From the NCBI GenBank assembly GCA_004335835.1, contig RWJK01000523.1, forward strand, positions 1 to 64,000: a DNA stretch of 64,000 nucleotides. The letters run 5' to 3'. Origin of the DNA: Scenedesmus sp. ARA3. Lineage: Eukaryota; Chlorophyta; Chlorophyceae; Sphaeropleales; Scenedesmaceae. Shown here piece by piece: positions 54,918 through 64,000 of this stretch (the first letter of the stretch is position 1; each line of letters begins with the position of its first letter). Under the pieces are notes generated by a model. It saw nothing but the letters and a program-made list of their open reading frames with translations. It was not told the origin of the DNA and searched no databases. The translations under genes and the position numbers were made by a program.

Positions 54918-57348
54918 CCAGACAAGCCCCCAAGAACCCCAAACAAGCCCCAATCAACCCCCAAGCAAACTCAGCACTTCAATCAGCCTCACCTACGGCC
55001 ATAGTAGGCTTCACTGCGCGCTGCGCCTGCAGGTAGCGCCGTGTGCACTCCATGGCGGTGGTCAGGAACAGGCACGGCGTGCACAGCACCAGGTAGCGCG
55101 ACGCAAGCGCAGCAATGTCTGCGCAGCACAAAGCAGCATGCGAAGTGAGAGTTTATCTTAGTGTCAATGATGTGTGTTGTGGTGTTAGGAGTTTATAGCA
55201 GCTCTACATACGGTCTCTGCGCCATCACTACATGCAACTGATGCAGCATCATCGCGCTGCTGCACAGGCCCATCCGAAACTGCAATGTAACAACCCCAGA
55301 GCCTACCTGGCTGCTGCCCCAGCTGCAGCAGTAGCGCATGGGAGTTGAGCCACAGCAGTGCCACTGGGATGCACACCGTCCAGCACACCAGCAGTGCCCG
55401 CTGAAAGATGACGCTGAGCCGCGTGTATGCGCCGGCGCCGTAGGCCTGCCCACATAGTGTCTCCATGCCGGCACTGAGACCCAACGCCAGCGACAGACCT
55501 GCAGAGGATGAGCGATGATGCGCATTGTTGTGTGATTTCAACTGTGTTGCGAGCAGTGATAGGCAGTCGGTTGACCTCTAAATCTTTGGAAAACGGTTCA
55601 GCACACTAGCAGAGTGCGCTAAAAGATGACGCGTGTATGCGCCGGCCCCGTAGGCCTGCCCACACAGTGTCTCCTTGCCGGCACTGAGGCCCAATGCAAG
55701 TGACAGGCCTGCGATGGATAGATGACAATGCCCGTGTCATAACAGCAGCGAACAACAGCAGCCCTGAGGACAGCAGCAGCAGCAGCTGCAGCAGCATCTC
55801 CATGCATGCCGGGGCTGAGGCCCAGCACCGGCGACATACCTGCAATGGACGGATGAAAAAAGTGCATGTTATAAAAGCAGCTATGACAGTGTCATAGCAG
55901 CACTCGTAAGAACATCAGCAGCTGCAGCAGCGTCTTCGTGACCATTCTCAGGGCCAACGCATGTGCAGTAGAACACGCTGTTGGGGTCTTGGCCAGCACT
56001 ACAGCTGTGACACCATGAAAAGACAACCCAGAGACATGACACATCACCCACGCATTCCATGCTTACACCCTCACCCTTGAAACAAACAGCCTCACCTGTG
56101 CAGTTGAAACAAACAGCCTCACCTGTGCAGTTGAAACAAACAGCCTCACCTGTGCAGTTGAAACAAACCGCCTCACCTGTGCAGTTGAAGCAAACAGCCT
56201 CACCTGTGCAGTTGTACACGGAGTTGGCCAGCACTGAGCTGCTCAGGCTGAGTGCGCCCAGCTGCCCTATGAAGATGGCCCCGATGATGCTCAGCGCGTA
56301 GCCAGCCATGTTGTTGGCCATGAGCGGGCCTGCCAGCCGCCAGACCCTGCGCAGTGCGGACACCAAATATAGCGTGCTAGCTTGTTGGCCAGCTGCCACA
56401 TACTGGGCATTACACAGACAGCATGTTGTTGGCCATGAGCGAGCCAGCCAGCCGCCACACCCTGCGCAGTGCGGACACCAAATTTAGCGTGCTAGCTTGT
56501 TGGCCAGCTGCCACATACTGGGCATTACACAGACAGCATGTTGTTGGCCATGAGCGGGCCAGCCAGCCGCCACACCCTGCGAAGCATGAATAGTATGTGG
56601 GGTGTAGGGTTGGCGCCGACAGTATTTTGGGTGTGGCCATGTTGTTGCTTATCAGCTGCCACATCTCGGGCATTACACGTGCAGCATCTGCGCAAGCACT
56701 CTTGGCATGTTGTTGTGGGGATGGCTGCGTTGCGCTGACTGCTGGCAGGCAAGCAGCTGCTGCTGTGTTGCTGCCCACAGCAGTGTGGAGCTGTGTCTGC
56801 AGCCCTAGGCCGCCACCCCACCTGCTCAAATCTCTTGTGACTAGGTACTGAGTGACTTTGTGTCTGCTGCGTTGCTGCTTGCTGCTGCTGGGACTGCTGG
56901 GATTGCTGCTGCTGTGTTTGCTGCTGCTGCTGTTGCTGCTGCTGCCGGCTGTGGTTCCATTGCTGGATGCACTGGCAACTTCATGCACAGTAGAACCTGC
57001 AGCAACCTGGGCGGCGGGGTCCAAAGCTTGCACTGGCAAAGGCACAGGTTCAGCTTGCACTGGCTTTGGCCCTGCTGCTGCTGCTGCTGCTGCTGCAGCA
57101 GCAGCATCCGCTGCTACTCCTTGTGCATCGCTCGGAGAGCTGCGCAAAGGTATGAGGCTGCGCCTGGCTGTGGTCCACCCTGCATACAACACAGTGCAAT
57201 TCAAAACAGCAGAATTACGTTGATGCTGCACTATGCTGCTGTAAAAAAGCAGGTGCTGGCAGGTGAATCCATGCAGTGGCAGCAGCAAGTCAAGGTGCCA
57301 CTGCTGCCATTGCCTGCACCAAAAGCATGGGCCAAACGCGGTCTGCAT
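49817..57348 (-). CDS. MATE-family multidrug/metabolite efflux transporter
   Basis: Eleven exons (minus): 56822-57348, 56204-56346, 55307-55498, 54993-55118, 53898-54123, 53063-53133, 52543-52609, 52014-52078, 50769-51033, 50385-50487, 49817-49936. All phases agree and give 634 residues. ATG 57348 opens a 176-residue Ser/Ala/Pro/Gln-rich N-terminal region. The MATE core follows: RRVWRLAGPLMANNM (TM1), GLSAGMETLCGQAYGAG (family signature), AAAMISLEWWAYEV (second-half signature), GLGAAVNTSIGNAMGAG, then GLVFFDGVNAVVGGCLRGAG and the last helices. Twelve helices are expected. It resembles the plant DTX proton-coupled exporters of cations and metabolites; the substrate is unknown. It is the gene most affected by local duplication: exons 1/2, 2, 3, 4, 5, 6, 7, 9 and 10 have partial tandem copies in neighbouring introns, so alternative exons are possible. 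Confidence 0.92.
50960..51765 (-). repeat. Six tandem copies (about 130-150 bp) of the MATE exon 9 start
   Basis: The block with acceptor CAG|GCCACGCTGCCACC and codons AKRAFLGGIASGAFLQAALSLS recurs with 'gcttgcaggaaagc' or near variants at about 50967, 51115, 51258, 51390, 51530 and 51680. Only the 50967 copy continues into the rest of exon 9 (to 50769). All copies keep a recognisable acceptor. Confidence 0.93.
53395..54515 (-). repeat. Partial tandem copies of MATE exon 5
   Basis: The first half of exon 5 (codons AATLAASPFIFWAFMVKAQLGLDGAAL) occurs at 53898-54123 (used), about 54215-54320 and about 54395-54497. The second half (codons RMEGKREQTWGGWSKEAFADWPEYMK) recurs, diverged, at about 53650-53730 and 53420-53500. 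Confidence 0.88.
55616..55845 (-). repeat. Two partial copies of the MATE exon 3 start
   Basis: The acceptor-side end of exon 3 (codons GLSLALGLSAGMETLCGQAYGAG) recurs at 55622-55712 and, shorter, at 55800-55842, each with a 'CCTGCAG'-like boundary to the right. Confidence 0.85.
56092..56214 (-). repeat. Five 27-bp tandem copies of the MATE exon 2 splice donor
   Basis: 'tcacctgtgcagttg' starts at 56092, 56119, 56146, 56173 and 56200, a strict 27-bp period. Read on the minus strand each unit contains CTGCACAG|GTGAGG. The 56203/56204 site joins in phase to exon 3. Each further unit would add 9 residues in frame (EAVCFNCTG). Confidence 0.93.
56347..56640 (-). repeat. Copies of the MATE exon 2 start
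   Basis: The block 'caccctgcgcagtgcggacaccaaat...ctagcttgttggccagctgccacatactgggcattacac' and the adjoining codons RRVWRLAG.LMANNM occur at 56320-56430, 56440-56545 and, diverged, 56560-56690. Only the first continues into the rest of TM1. Confidence 0.88.
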
Positions 57349-58410
57349 TAGTATGGAAGTAATTGCTTGATGTCAGGAATAACTATGGCAGCCCCATAAG
57401 CACGGTAGAGGGTATTCCACGCGCAACTGGACAGCACAGCAGCAGATACCTGAAGGACAAGGGCATGTCCTGCGCACGCATTTCACTCCTACAGCCTGCC
57501 ATCTGCCCCTGTGTAAGGTATCATGCAATGCCTTCATCCGTTTGATGGTTTATTGTCGCAATGGGCGGCCTCAGAAGCCACGGGCGAGCAGAAGTGTAGC
57601 TGCGACACAGCTGTCGGGGCTTTCTCTGGTGCAACCACAGGCTTCAATAATGTCAGCAGATCGTCAACGTTTTGGCATCATCGCGATGCGGAGCGGCAGC
57701 AAAGCAAAACAAGGGTTATTTGAATTCAGGAAAGTATCTAGCTGTTCCTGTCGGGTACAATCACAGCACGTTGTGTTGTGCCTTTAGCTGCCCAGCTGCT
57801 TGACCAAGTCAACTCTCGTGTCAAAATATGTTCAGCAGTGGCGTACGTGGCTGAACTGACATGCTGACGGTACTGCCAACATGCATGTGACACCAGGTCC
57901 ACAGAACAGCCTGCAGCGCCAACCGGCACTTCTGAGGCCCTGACGTAAATGCCTGCTGCGACAACAATGCCCTGCCCTCCCCATGCAAGCAGGTCGCTGC
58001 AGCAACCAACCAGAGGTAGGGCCCTCAGGGCCTTGCAGGGCCTGCAAGCCTTGCAGGAAAGTCACGGCATAGTGCCGGAGAAGAAGTTGCATCACAGTTG
58101 CCGCGCACAGCTGCAGGTGTTTCTGCTGCGGCCGCGCAAGTTTTATTCAAAACGTGCTCAATCTCACGAGGATGCCACATCTTCTACAAGATGGAGTGAC
58201 CTTTCAAAGGTCGCTGATGGCGACTGGCCATATGATATGCCAAGGCTTCCTCCAAAGCAAACTTCCCCGCTGGCGGTACTCAGCGCTGGTGGGATGCGCT
58301 GCCAAAGGCGCAGCTAAGCCTAGCCTGCTGTCAGCTATTAGTAACATGCGGCTACAACAGGACTCATGTTACATGAGCCTCAACCAGGTGGCATTGGAAG
58401 GGGCTGCTGC
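57349..58410. other. Gap between MATE start and hydrolase stop; possible small plus-strand gene
   Basis: It must contain the MATE promoter. On the plus strand an open frame from ATG 57542 reads through an Arg/Ser/Gln-rich stretch into SADRQRFGIIAMRSGSKAKQ. A second open stretch (58118-58315) includes RWSDLSKVADGDWPYDMPRLPPKQTS. I could not link them in a phase-consistent way and recognise no family. Confidence 0.35.
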
Positions 58411-61374
58411 TCACTGCTGCAGGCCCCTGCTAGCAGTGCAGCTGCTGCTGCCTTCAAATGGCAGAGCAGCTGCACGCACAGCAGGTAGCAGTTCAGTACT
58501 GCCGCCGCCGCCGCTGCTGCTGCTGCTGCTGCTGCGCAAGCCTAAGTGAAACTGTCTGCTCGGCAGCTCGCCACAGGCTGCCGACACACCCACAGGTGCA
58601 CTGGCAGCAGCAGCGCCATGCCCAGCCTGGCCAGCTGCCAGTGCCTCCAGAGCCAGGCACAGCCTATTCACCACCAGCGTGGTGTGTGTCTCGCTGGGGA
58701 AGTAGACAGCTTGGCAGCCTGGGATGCTCTCGTATGCACGCGCCATGGCCAGCGTCACCAGCGGGTCCTGCAAGCAATGCGAGGAGAAGCTGGGTACAAT
58801 TCAACCCTCATGAACGGCATTTTGGCTCGCTGGGGTAGTGCCTGAGGCAGGTCAGTCCTGTACTACTTTACTGTATCGTATTGTATTGCAAAACAGCGGC
58901 AGCCGCACTTGAGCATGTAGACGCAGCAGTGTGTGCGTGTGCGTCGTGTACGTCGGTGGCTGTTTTGAGTGCTCCACAGCTGCTCGTGGGCATGTTAGAT
59001 ATGTATTGTCAATCAGGTGCGACAGCTTGGGATCAGAGCTTGGGAATGCCGCCTCTCGCATGGTAACGGCACCATAGTCGCTGGCTGAACAGAACCACAA
59101 CACCTGCACCATGACCCAGAGACCGCAGAAAACGTTGCTGGCTGCTAGGCTGCCAGCCACCCACCTGCAGGCCGTGCCACAGGAATGCATGCGGCACCTG
59201 AATGTCCTGCAGCCGGAAGCCCCAGCAGCGCTGCGCCAGCGCCATCTCATGCACCACGCCCCAGGCCCCGGCTGACAAGCCCTCCAGCACTGCTGCCCTG
59301 ATGGCCTGCGCGATGTGCGGCGTGGACTGTGGCAGGTGGTGTTGTGGGTGTTCGTCCAGGAAGCATGCGTTCAAGGATCCAAGCAGCAGCAGCGGCGGTG
59401 GCGGCAATAACAGCAGTGATGCGTCAGGTAGGGAGCAGAGAATGGCCGTTCAGCTGGGGCTGGTGACTTGAAGCCTTGCTGGGTGTCATGGCATCAACAT
59501 CATGTTTGTGCGGCAGCAGCACTGCACAGGCATGATCTGTGCAGGCACAGGCAGCGCATCAGCAGCAGCTGCCAAGCTGCATGTCAATGTACGAGCAAAC
59601 AGACGGCACCCACTGCCAGCTGCTGCTGCTGCAACTGCTTGATGCACGCCATGTAAGCCCTGCAACACCAACTTCAGCTGGCACCAGCCAGACAGTGCCA
59701 TGTCACCTGCAGTGCCTGCTTGTCCTGCGGGTTCAGCGCAAAGCGCTGCATGCAGTGCTCGTCCCATGCCAGCCACTTGCCGGTGGCCCTCCACACAGCA
59801 CGAGCCACACCAGGGCAGCGCCTGGCAGCATCATGACAGGGAACGGGTATGGTGGCGGAGGGAGATGCAGGTTGTGATGGATATAGTCCATGCAACAGCA
59901 AGGAAGCAGCAGCAGCAGCAGCGGCAGCAGCTGGTGGTGTGATAATTAGGTCTGCCTGCGATTGCTGCTGGCTGCTGTGCGCAACACCGACTTCATGATG
60001 CAACCATCTGGCCATCAAATAGCATCTGATGCTGCACACACAGGTTCACCATCGCTGAATCATGCTATTGCTGGCTGCCAGTTGCTCGTGGCTTGCATCT
60101 CTGGTTGTTAAACCTGCAACTCCACTCACCTAGCCATCGCCAGCAGCAGTGCATTTGCTGCTGTCATTCCAGGCCTGGTGCTGCCATCAACAGGCCCCAA
60201 GGGACACAGCAGCCCCAGCCCTGTCACGCGCTGCTCCCCAATAAACCTTGCACACGCCGCAGCAAACGGCGCGCCGCCGGACGCCCCTAGGATGCCGAAG
60301 CGGCCGATTGCTAAGTGGTCTGAGAGCTGCTGGAGGGCTGAAGCCCAGTTCTGCAGGCTGTGCTGTGGGGTGAAGGGAGTGCCTCCAAAGCCTGGCCTGT
60401 CGACTGCGATGAGCCGGACGTGTAGGCGCTGCGCTGCCTCGTGCAGCATGCTGCCGCCGATGCGCGAGCCGGGCCTGTTGAGGGGATGGATTGAGTGAGA
60501 AAGACATGAAAATTAAAAGGGACGCGACTCATGTCTCAATCTACAGTGACAGGAAGAAAGAGGGGAAGACAGCTAGGAGGCATGAAGTGGGCAGGCAGGA
60601 GGGTTGGTGCGTGGACACCCAGGCACGTGTTGTGTGGGAGGCTGGGTGTTGCAGGGTGCTTTGGGCTGCGGAGGGTGTTTGGGTCAGCCGGTGGAATTGG
60701 TGGCAGATGTTTGCCAGCAAATCATTTGCAGAGAAGTGGCTGCCCTAGTACATGCAGGAGCGCTACATGTAGCACCGCAGCAGTGTTAAACATCAGGTTG
60801 TGCAGCTGGTGACCATTGCGTTGCAGCTGTGTGTCACGCCATGCAGCATGCGTGAAGCGGTTGCCATCAGCTGCAACACGCCATGCTAGTGTTGACGCTA
60901 ACAACATTGGAGGGTACGCTGGCATGCTAGCCAGCTACTTACCAGCCATGTTGGTAAAATACTACACTGTCTGAGTCTGGAGCGCCGAACTCGGCGTATG
61001 TGAGCTGCTTTATGGCGTTGCTGCCTTGCGTCCAACACTTGTGCAGCTGCAGGGCAGACACCTGCTGCCTAACAAGCTGCTGCATCCCAACTAGACCCAC
61101 GGCTAGCCACCCTGGGGAATTGATGGTAATAGAATAAAAATAGGTATTTTACCAGGACCTGAGTCTAAGCAAGCGCATACATGTAGGGTATTTGGCGCCT
61201 TGCCTAGGTATGCTTGTGATTCATAACGTTGATCGCATCTGTTTGCATATCCTCATCAGCTGCACCTGAAAGAGCACCCTCATCACCTTTAGGGTCAACA
61301 AAAGGCACGCGGGGGCCTCGGGAAGGCAAAGGCATCAGCATCTCCTTGATCCTGGTCACCAGGCACGAATTCAT
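58411..61374 (-). CDS. Alpha/beta-fold hydrolase with N-terminal membrane segment
   Basis: Six exons (minus): 61266-61374, 60943-61111, 60130-60474, 59707-59821, 59165-59326, 58411-58767. Phases agree and give 418 residues from ATG 61374 (the frame is open a little upstream, so an earlier exon is possible). A hydrophobic stretch GWLAVGLVGMQQLV at about residues 37-50 may anchor or target it. The hydrolase core shows VVFYQHGWPGSR (oxyanion loop), DRPGFGG, nucleophile elbow LGASGGAPFA (Ser in GASGG), the acid in DPLVTLAMARAYE after HAFLWHG, and the catalytic His in SETHTT. Lid region sequence (WGVVHEMALAQRCWGF) matches the algal/plant/bacterial hydrolases of this type. The substrate is unknown. 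The C-terminus has a Ser/Gly run. The start is head to head with the SEH1 gene. Confidence 0.86.
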
Positions 61375-61861
61375 GATGCGAGTGTCGTTCTGCCGCACTC
61401 ACCACTGCAATGCAGACAACAATGTGCACGCCCAAATTTGAAATGTTAAGCATGCTGTTGGCGCTACCTTGGAACGGTCTGCAAGCAGAGTGCCTGCCCT
61501 TACCCCCCTGCGTGCCACGTATTGTGGGCTGATTACACAGTCATTGCACGCATGACTGATACAATGGCTTTACAACCAACTTAACTGCATCATTTGGATG
61601 CTCGCACATTCCACAACAGGGGGCAGGGCTTGCAGAATTCAACTTGTCAAGTTGTCAGTCAAGTTGCACTGCACTGCATGGCATGTTGTGGTTCTAGTCT
61701 CAGTCTGTTCGCAACGTAACCCAGTAGGCATTTTAAAACAATTGTAGTTTTATTGCCACTTCCGAGTACGATCGACTGCCCGCTCTTCATCGTAAGCTGC
61801 ATGCCACAGGCAGTGTGAGCACCTGCACTTGTTCCGCTTGCCGTGCTGTCACGATCACATC
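61375..61861. promoter_or_regulatory. Bidirectional intergenic region between hydrolase and SEH1
   Basis: 487 bp between divergent ATGs. An AT-rich 'attttaaaacaattgtagttttattg' at 61731-61756 may hold core promoter elements for one side. Nothing more specific is seen. Confidence 0.4.
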
Positions 61862-64000
61862 ATGCATCAAGGAAGTAGAACGTGTCAGATCAGCAGCGAA
61901 GGCGCTGTTCTCGATGCCTGCTACACTCTAGCTGGTGACAAGGTAGCCACCTGCAGCAGTACAGGAGCCATCCAGGTAAACAATACAAGGTATTCTGCTA
62001 GCCGTGCTTCTGATGACAATCTTAAGATAGAATGGCATGTGGGTCGTATACATTGCAAAGGGTGCTGTGCTGGTCTCTACAGCCGCTGCGTAGTGACAGC
62101 GAAATGCTGCTGCAGCAGCAGGCACAGCAACCAGCAGCAGCGGCACCTGGCTTGCGCCCGACATATGTAATGTGTGTTTTGCTACGTGACGTTCAGGTGT
62201 GGTCATGTGAAACATCAGAGGCATCCTGGGATCTGCTGCATGTAGAAGAGGTGCGGAGCATACACAGCATAAAAAGCCACACTTGCCAGCCCAACTGCAA
62301 AGAACAGAAGCACCGGCAGCTGCGCTAGTGCCAGCAAGAGCGGCCAGTCAGATGCTGCTTGCTCACAGCAGTACATTGCTTGGCAGTAGGCCATCCGCAC
62401 AGCAGCAGTGCCTGCTTCAACCTTTGGATGTGATGCAGCAGAGCTCAGCTGTGCCTGTGTGCACAGCAACTTGCCTCCTTTTACCGGCATACCTGCACCA
62501 TCAACACATCAGCATGTCTTGCTTTGTCAGCTTGTCACCTACCAACTCTAGCATCACAGCAAGCTTGTAGTAGCATCACACGTCACTGCAGCTGACACTA
62601 CCTATTCTTAAACTAAATGTAAATGTTGAATCCCATGTTCTGTGTGTGGTGCAGCTGCCTGATCAGCCCACCCTGCTGGCCTGGTGCCATCCTGAGCATG
62701 GCCAAGTGCTGGCAGTCGGCACTAGCAGCGGCACAGTGCACATCCTGCAAGGCCCACCCCCTTCCAGCAGCAGCACCAGCAGCAGCAGTGAGAACGGCAA
62801 CAGCAGCAGCCAGCAGCAGCACAGCAGGGAGGGCTGGGGAGTGACTGGCAAGCTGCCGCGGGGGCAGGGAGCAGTGAGGTGAGTGAAAGGACGGATGATT
62901 ACAGTGCACAGTTAGTAGTTGCTGGCTGGCTGATCGCGCTGTCCCTGCGCAGTGTGCGCAGCACAAGGAGTGCTTGTTGCACACCACAGAGCAGTGCAGG
63001 CGTTGACAATGATGCATGTTGGGGTGCTCACTTTATAAAGTGTGTGTAGACATGGTACTGTGTGTAGAAATGGACAAAAAGAAGAGGATGCACTGCAATG
63101 GTGCAGCAGCTGTTACAGCTGGTACAAGCAGCAGCGCTTGCACGCAGCCAATGTGCATGTTGTTTGCGTGGTATGTGCTTGCCGTATGCATGAAGGAAAG
63201 TGCATGCACATGTTGCATGCTCCCTGCATGCGCGCTGGCAGTGCCTTTCATGTGTTGTGTTGTGTGCTGATGCCAGTTACGGTAATGTGCCATCCTCTGC
63301 TGCTGCCATCCCTTGCACGGCCACATTGCTCTTGCAGCGCGCTTGCATTCGCACCCAGGCAGCAGGGTCTCGTGCTGGCAGTTGGCTACAGCAGCTCACC
63401 AGCAGCAGCAGCGCGGCTGGGCAGCAGCCTCGGCAGCAGCAGCAGCGTGCTGCTGTTCGAAGCTGCGGGAGTGGTCAGGCAGCAGCTGCAGTGGACGCTT
63501 CTAGGAAAGATCCAGGTGTGTTGAGCAATGGAAGTGTCTGCGTGCTTTTTAGCTTAGCCTGTGCTGTTCTGTTGGAACATCGTTGCCTTCCTGGGCAAGC
63601 ACAAATCTTCTTGTGCGTGGGGCACACATCTGCTGCTGCATGTTTTGCATGCAGATGCTCAGGTGCACATTCAGCCACCACTGCTGCTGCTTGTCCCACT
63701 GCTGTGTGTGCAGCTGCCTGTTGAGGCTGACAGCTGCAGCAGCTTGTGCTGGCGGGAGGCGGCAGCAGGCCTGCCGCCGCTGCTGGCGGTTGGCCACAGC
63801 AGGGGTGGCGGCATCTGGGCCTACCAGCAGCCCAGCATGCGCTGGAAGGTGCGCTTCATATACAATGATATGCATACACACAGAACTTGCTGCAGTGACT
63901 CAGCAGCATGCAATTAAAGGTGAGTGACATGCATACATGCTCCATGTGTTGCAGCGGCGGTGCTGTGGCGTTGGCTTCGCCGGGGATGACCCGACGCATC
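61862..64000 (+). CDS. SEH1: SEH1-like WD40 nucleoporin, 3' truncated by the window edge
   Basis: Exons 61862-61975, 62197-62250, 62655-62878, 63338-63515 and 63714-63848 join in phase; a further exon probably starts at 63955 and runs off the edge. WD40 repeats with the SEH1 order are visible: AVLDACYTLAGDKVATCSSTGAIQVW, then LLAWCHPEHGQVLAVGTSSGTVHI, then SALAFAPRQQGLVLAVGYSS and LLFEA, then CWREAAAGLPPLLAVGHS. SEH1 is a subunit of the Y-complex of the nuclear pore and of the SEA/GATOR2 complex. Ser/Asn and Ala/Ser inserts lengthen blades 2 and 3. Exon 5 could instead start at 63661, also in phase, adding 18 residues. The sister family SEC13 is less likely given the FAP..GL.LA match. Confidence 0.84.

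Noticed and set aside
56092..56214. Minisatellite of no consequence
   Set aside because: Each 27-bp unit carries a splice donor and keeps frame, so it is reported as a finding instead.
57542..58317. Organellar ribosomal-protein-like gene on the plus strand
   Set aside because: RFGIIAMRSG recalled ribosomal protein L3 but the following sequence does not match and exons do not join in phase.
59381..59453. Longer exon 5 of the hydrolase starting with GSLNACFLDEH
   Set aside because: No in-phase acceptor exists upstream (the only AG gives an immediate stop). The acceptor CCACAG|TCC at 59326 joins exon 4 in phase.

Overview
The window is nuclear DNA of a green alga, most probably Chlorophyceae (a Scenedesmus/Tetradesmus-like member of the Sphaeropleales). 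The clues are many short introns with GTGAGC/GTGCGC-type donors, a proline/serine-rich secreted matrix style, a TTTAGGG-type (plant/green algal) interstitial telomere tract, organelle-targeting leaders, and CAG/CTG triplet tracts throughout. The order is an inference; no rRNA or organelle marker lies in the window.

I rebuilt the genes by joining exons whose splice phases agree. Left to right: a possible 3' exon (2-115, +); a small candidate thylakoid-lumen protein (665-1266, -); a complete 7-exon TBC1D20-type RabGAP (2656-6069, -); a 9-exon, 1366-residue secreted matrix-like protein (7963-14387, -); a 5-exon F-box/LRR protein (14903-17830, -), head to head with a 137-residue orphan gene (17947-19401, +); a gene-poor 3.6 kb; an 8-exon secreted metzincin zinc protease with a Ser-Pro linker (23008-28073, -); a weak hypothetical gene (28277-29188, +); a 14-exon MSH3 mismatch-repair gene (29217-39936, -); a small secreted Cys-rich protein (41144-41878, +); MMADHC/cblD cobalamin trafficking protein (43652-45297, -), head to head with a plastid-type GNAT acetyltransferase (45518-48755, +); an 11-exon MATE transporter (49817-57348, -); an alpha/beta hydrolase (58411-61374, -), head to head with a SEH1-like WD40 nucleoporin that runs off the right edge (61862-64000, +).

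The genes do not form one pathway. What unites the window is how its introns evolve. Almost every long intron carries tandem copies of the adjacent exon/intron boundary, making decoy exons and decoy splice sites. Many 3' splice sites are preceded by (CTG)n tracts that stand where a polypyrimidine tract would be. The extreme case is a (CTG)31 tract beside a 20-bp micro-exon that encodes the Met-turn of the metzincin. The window also encodes MSH3, whose animal orthologue promotes CAG/CTG expansion, and that gene is itself full of such tracts.
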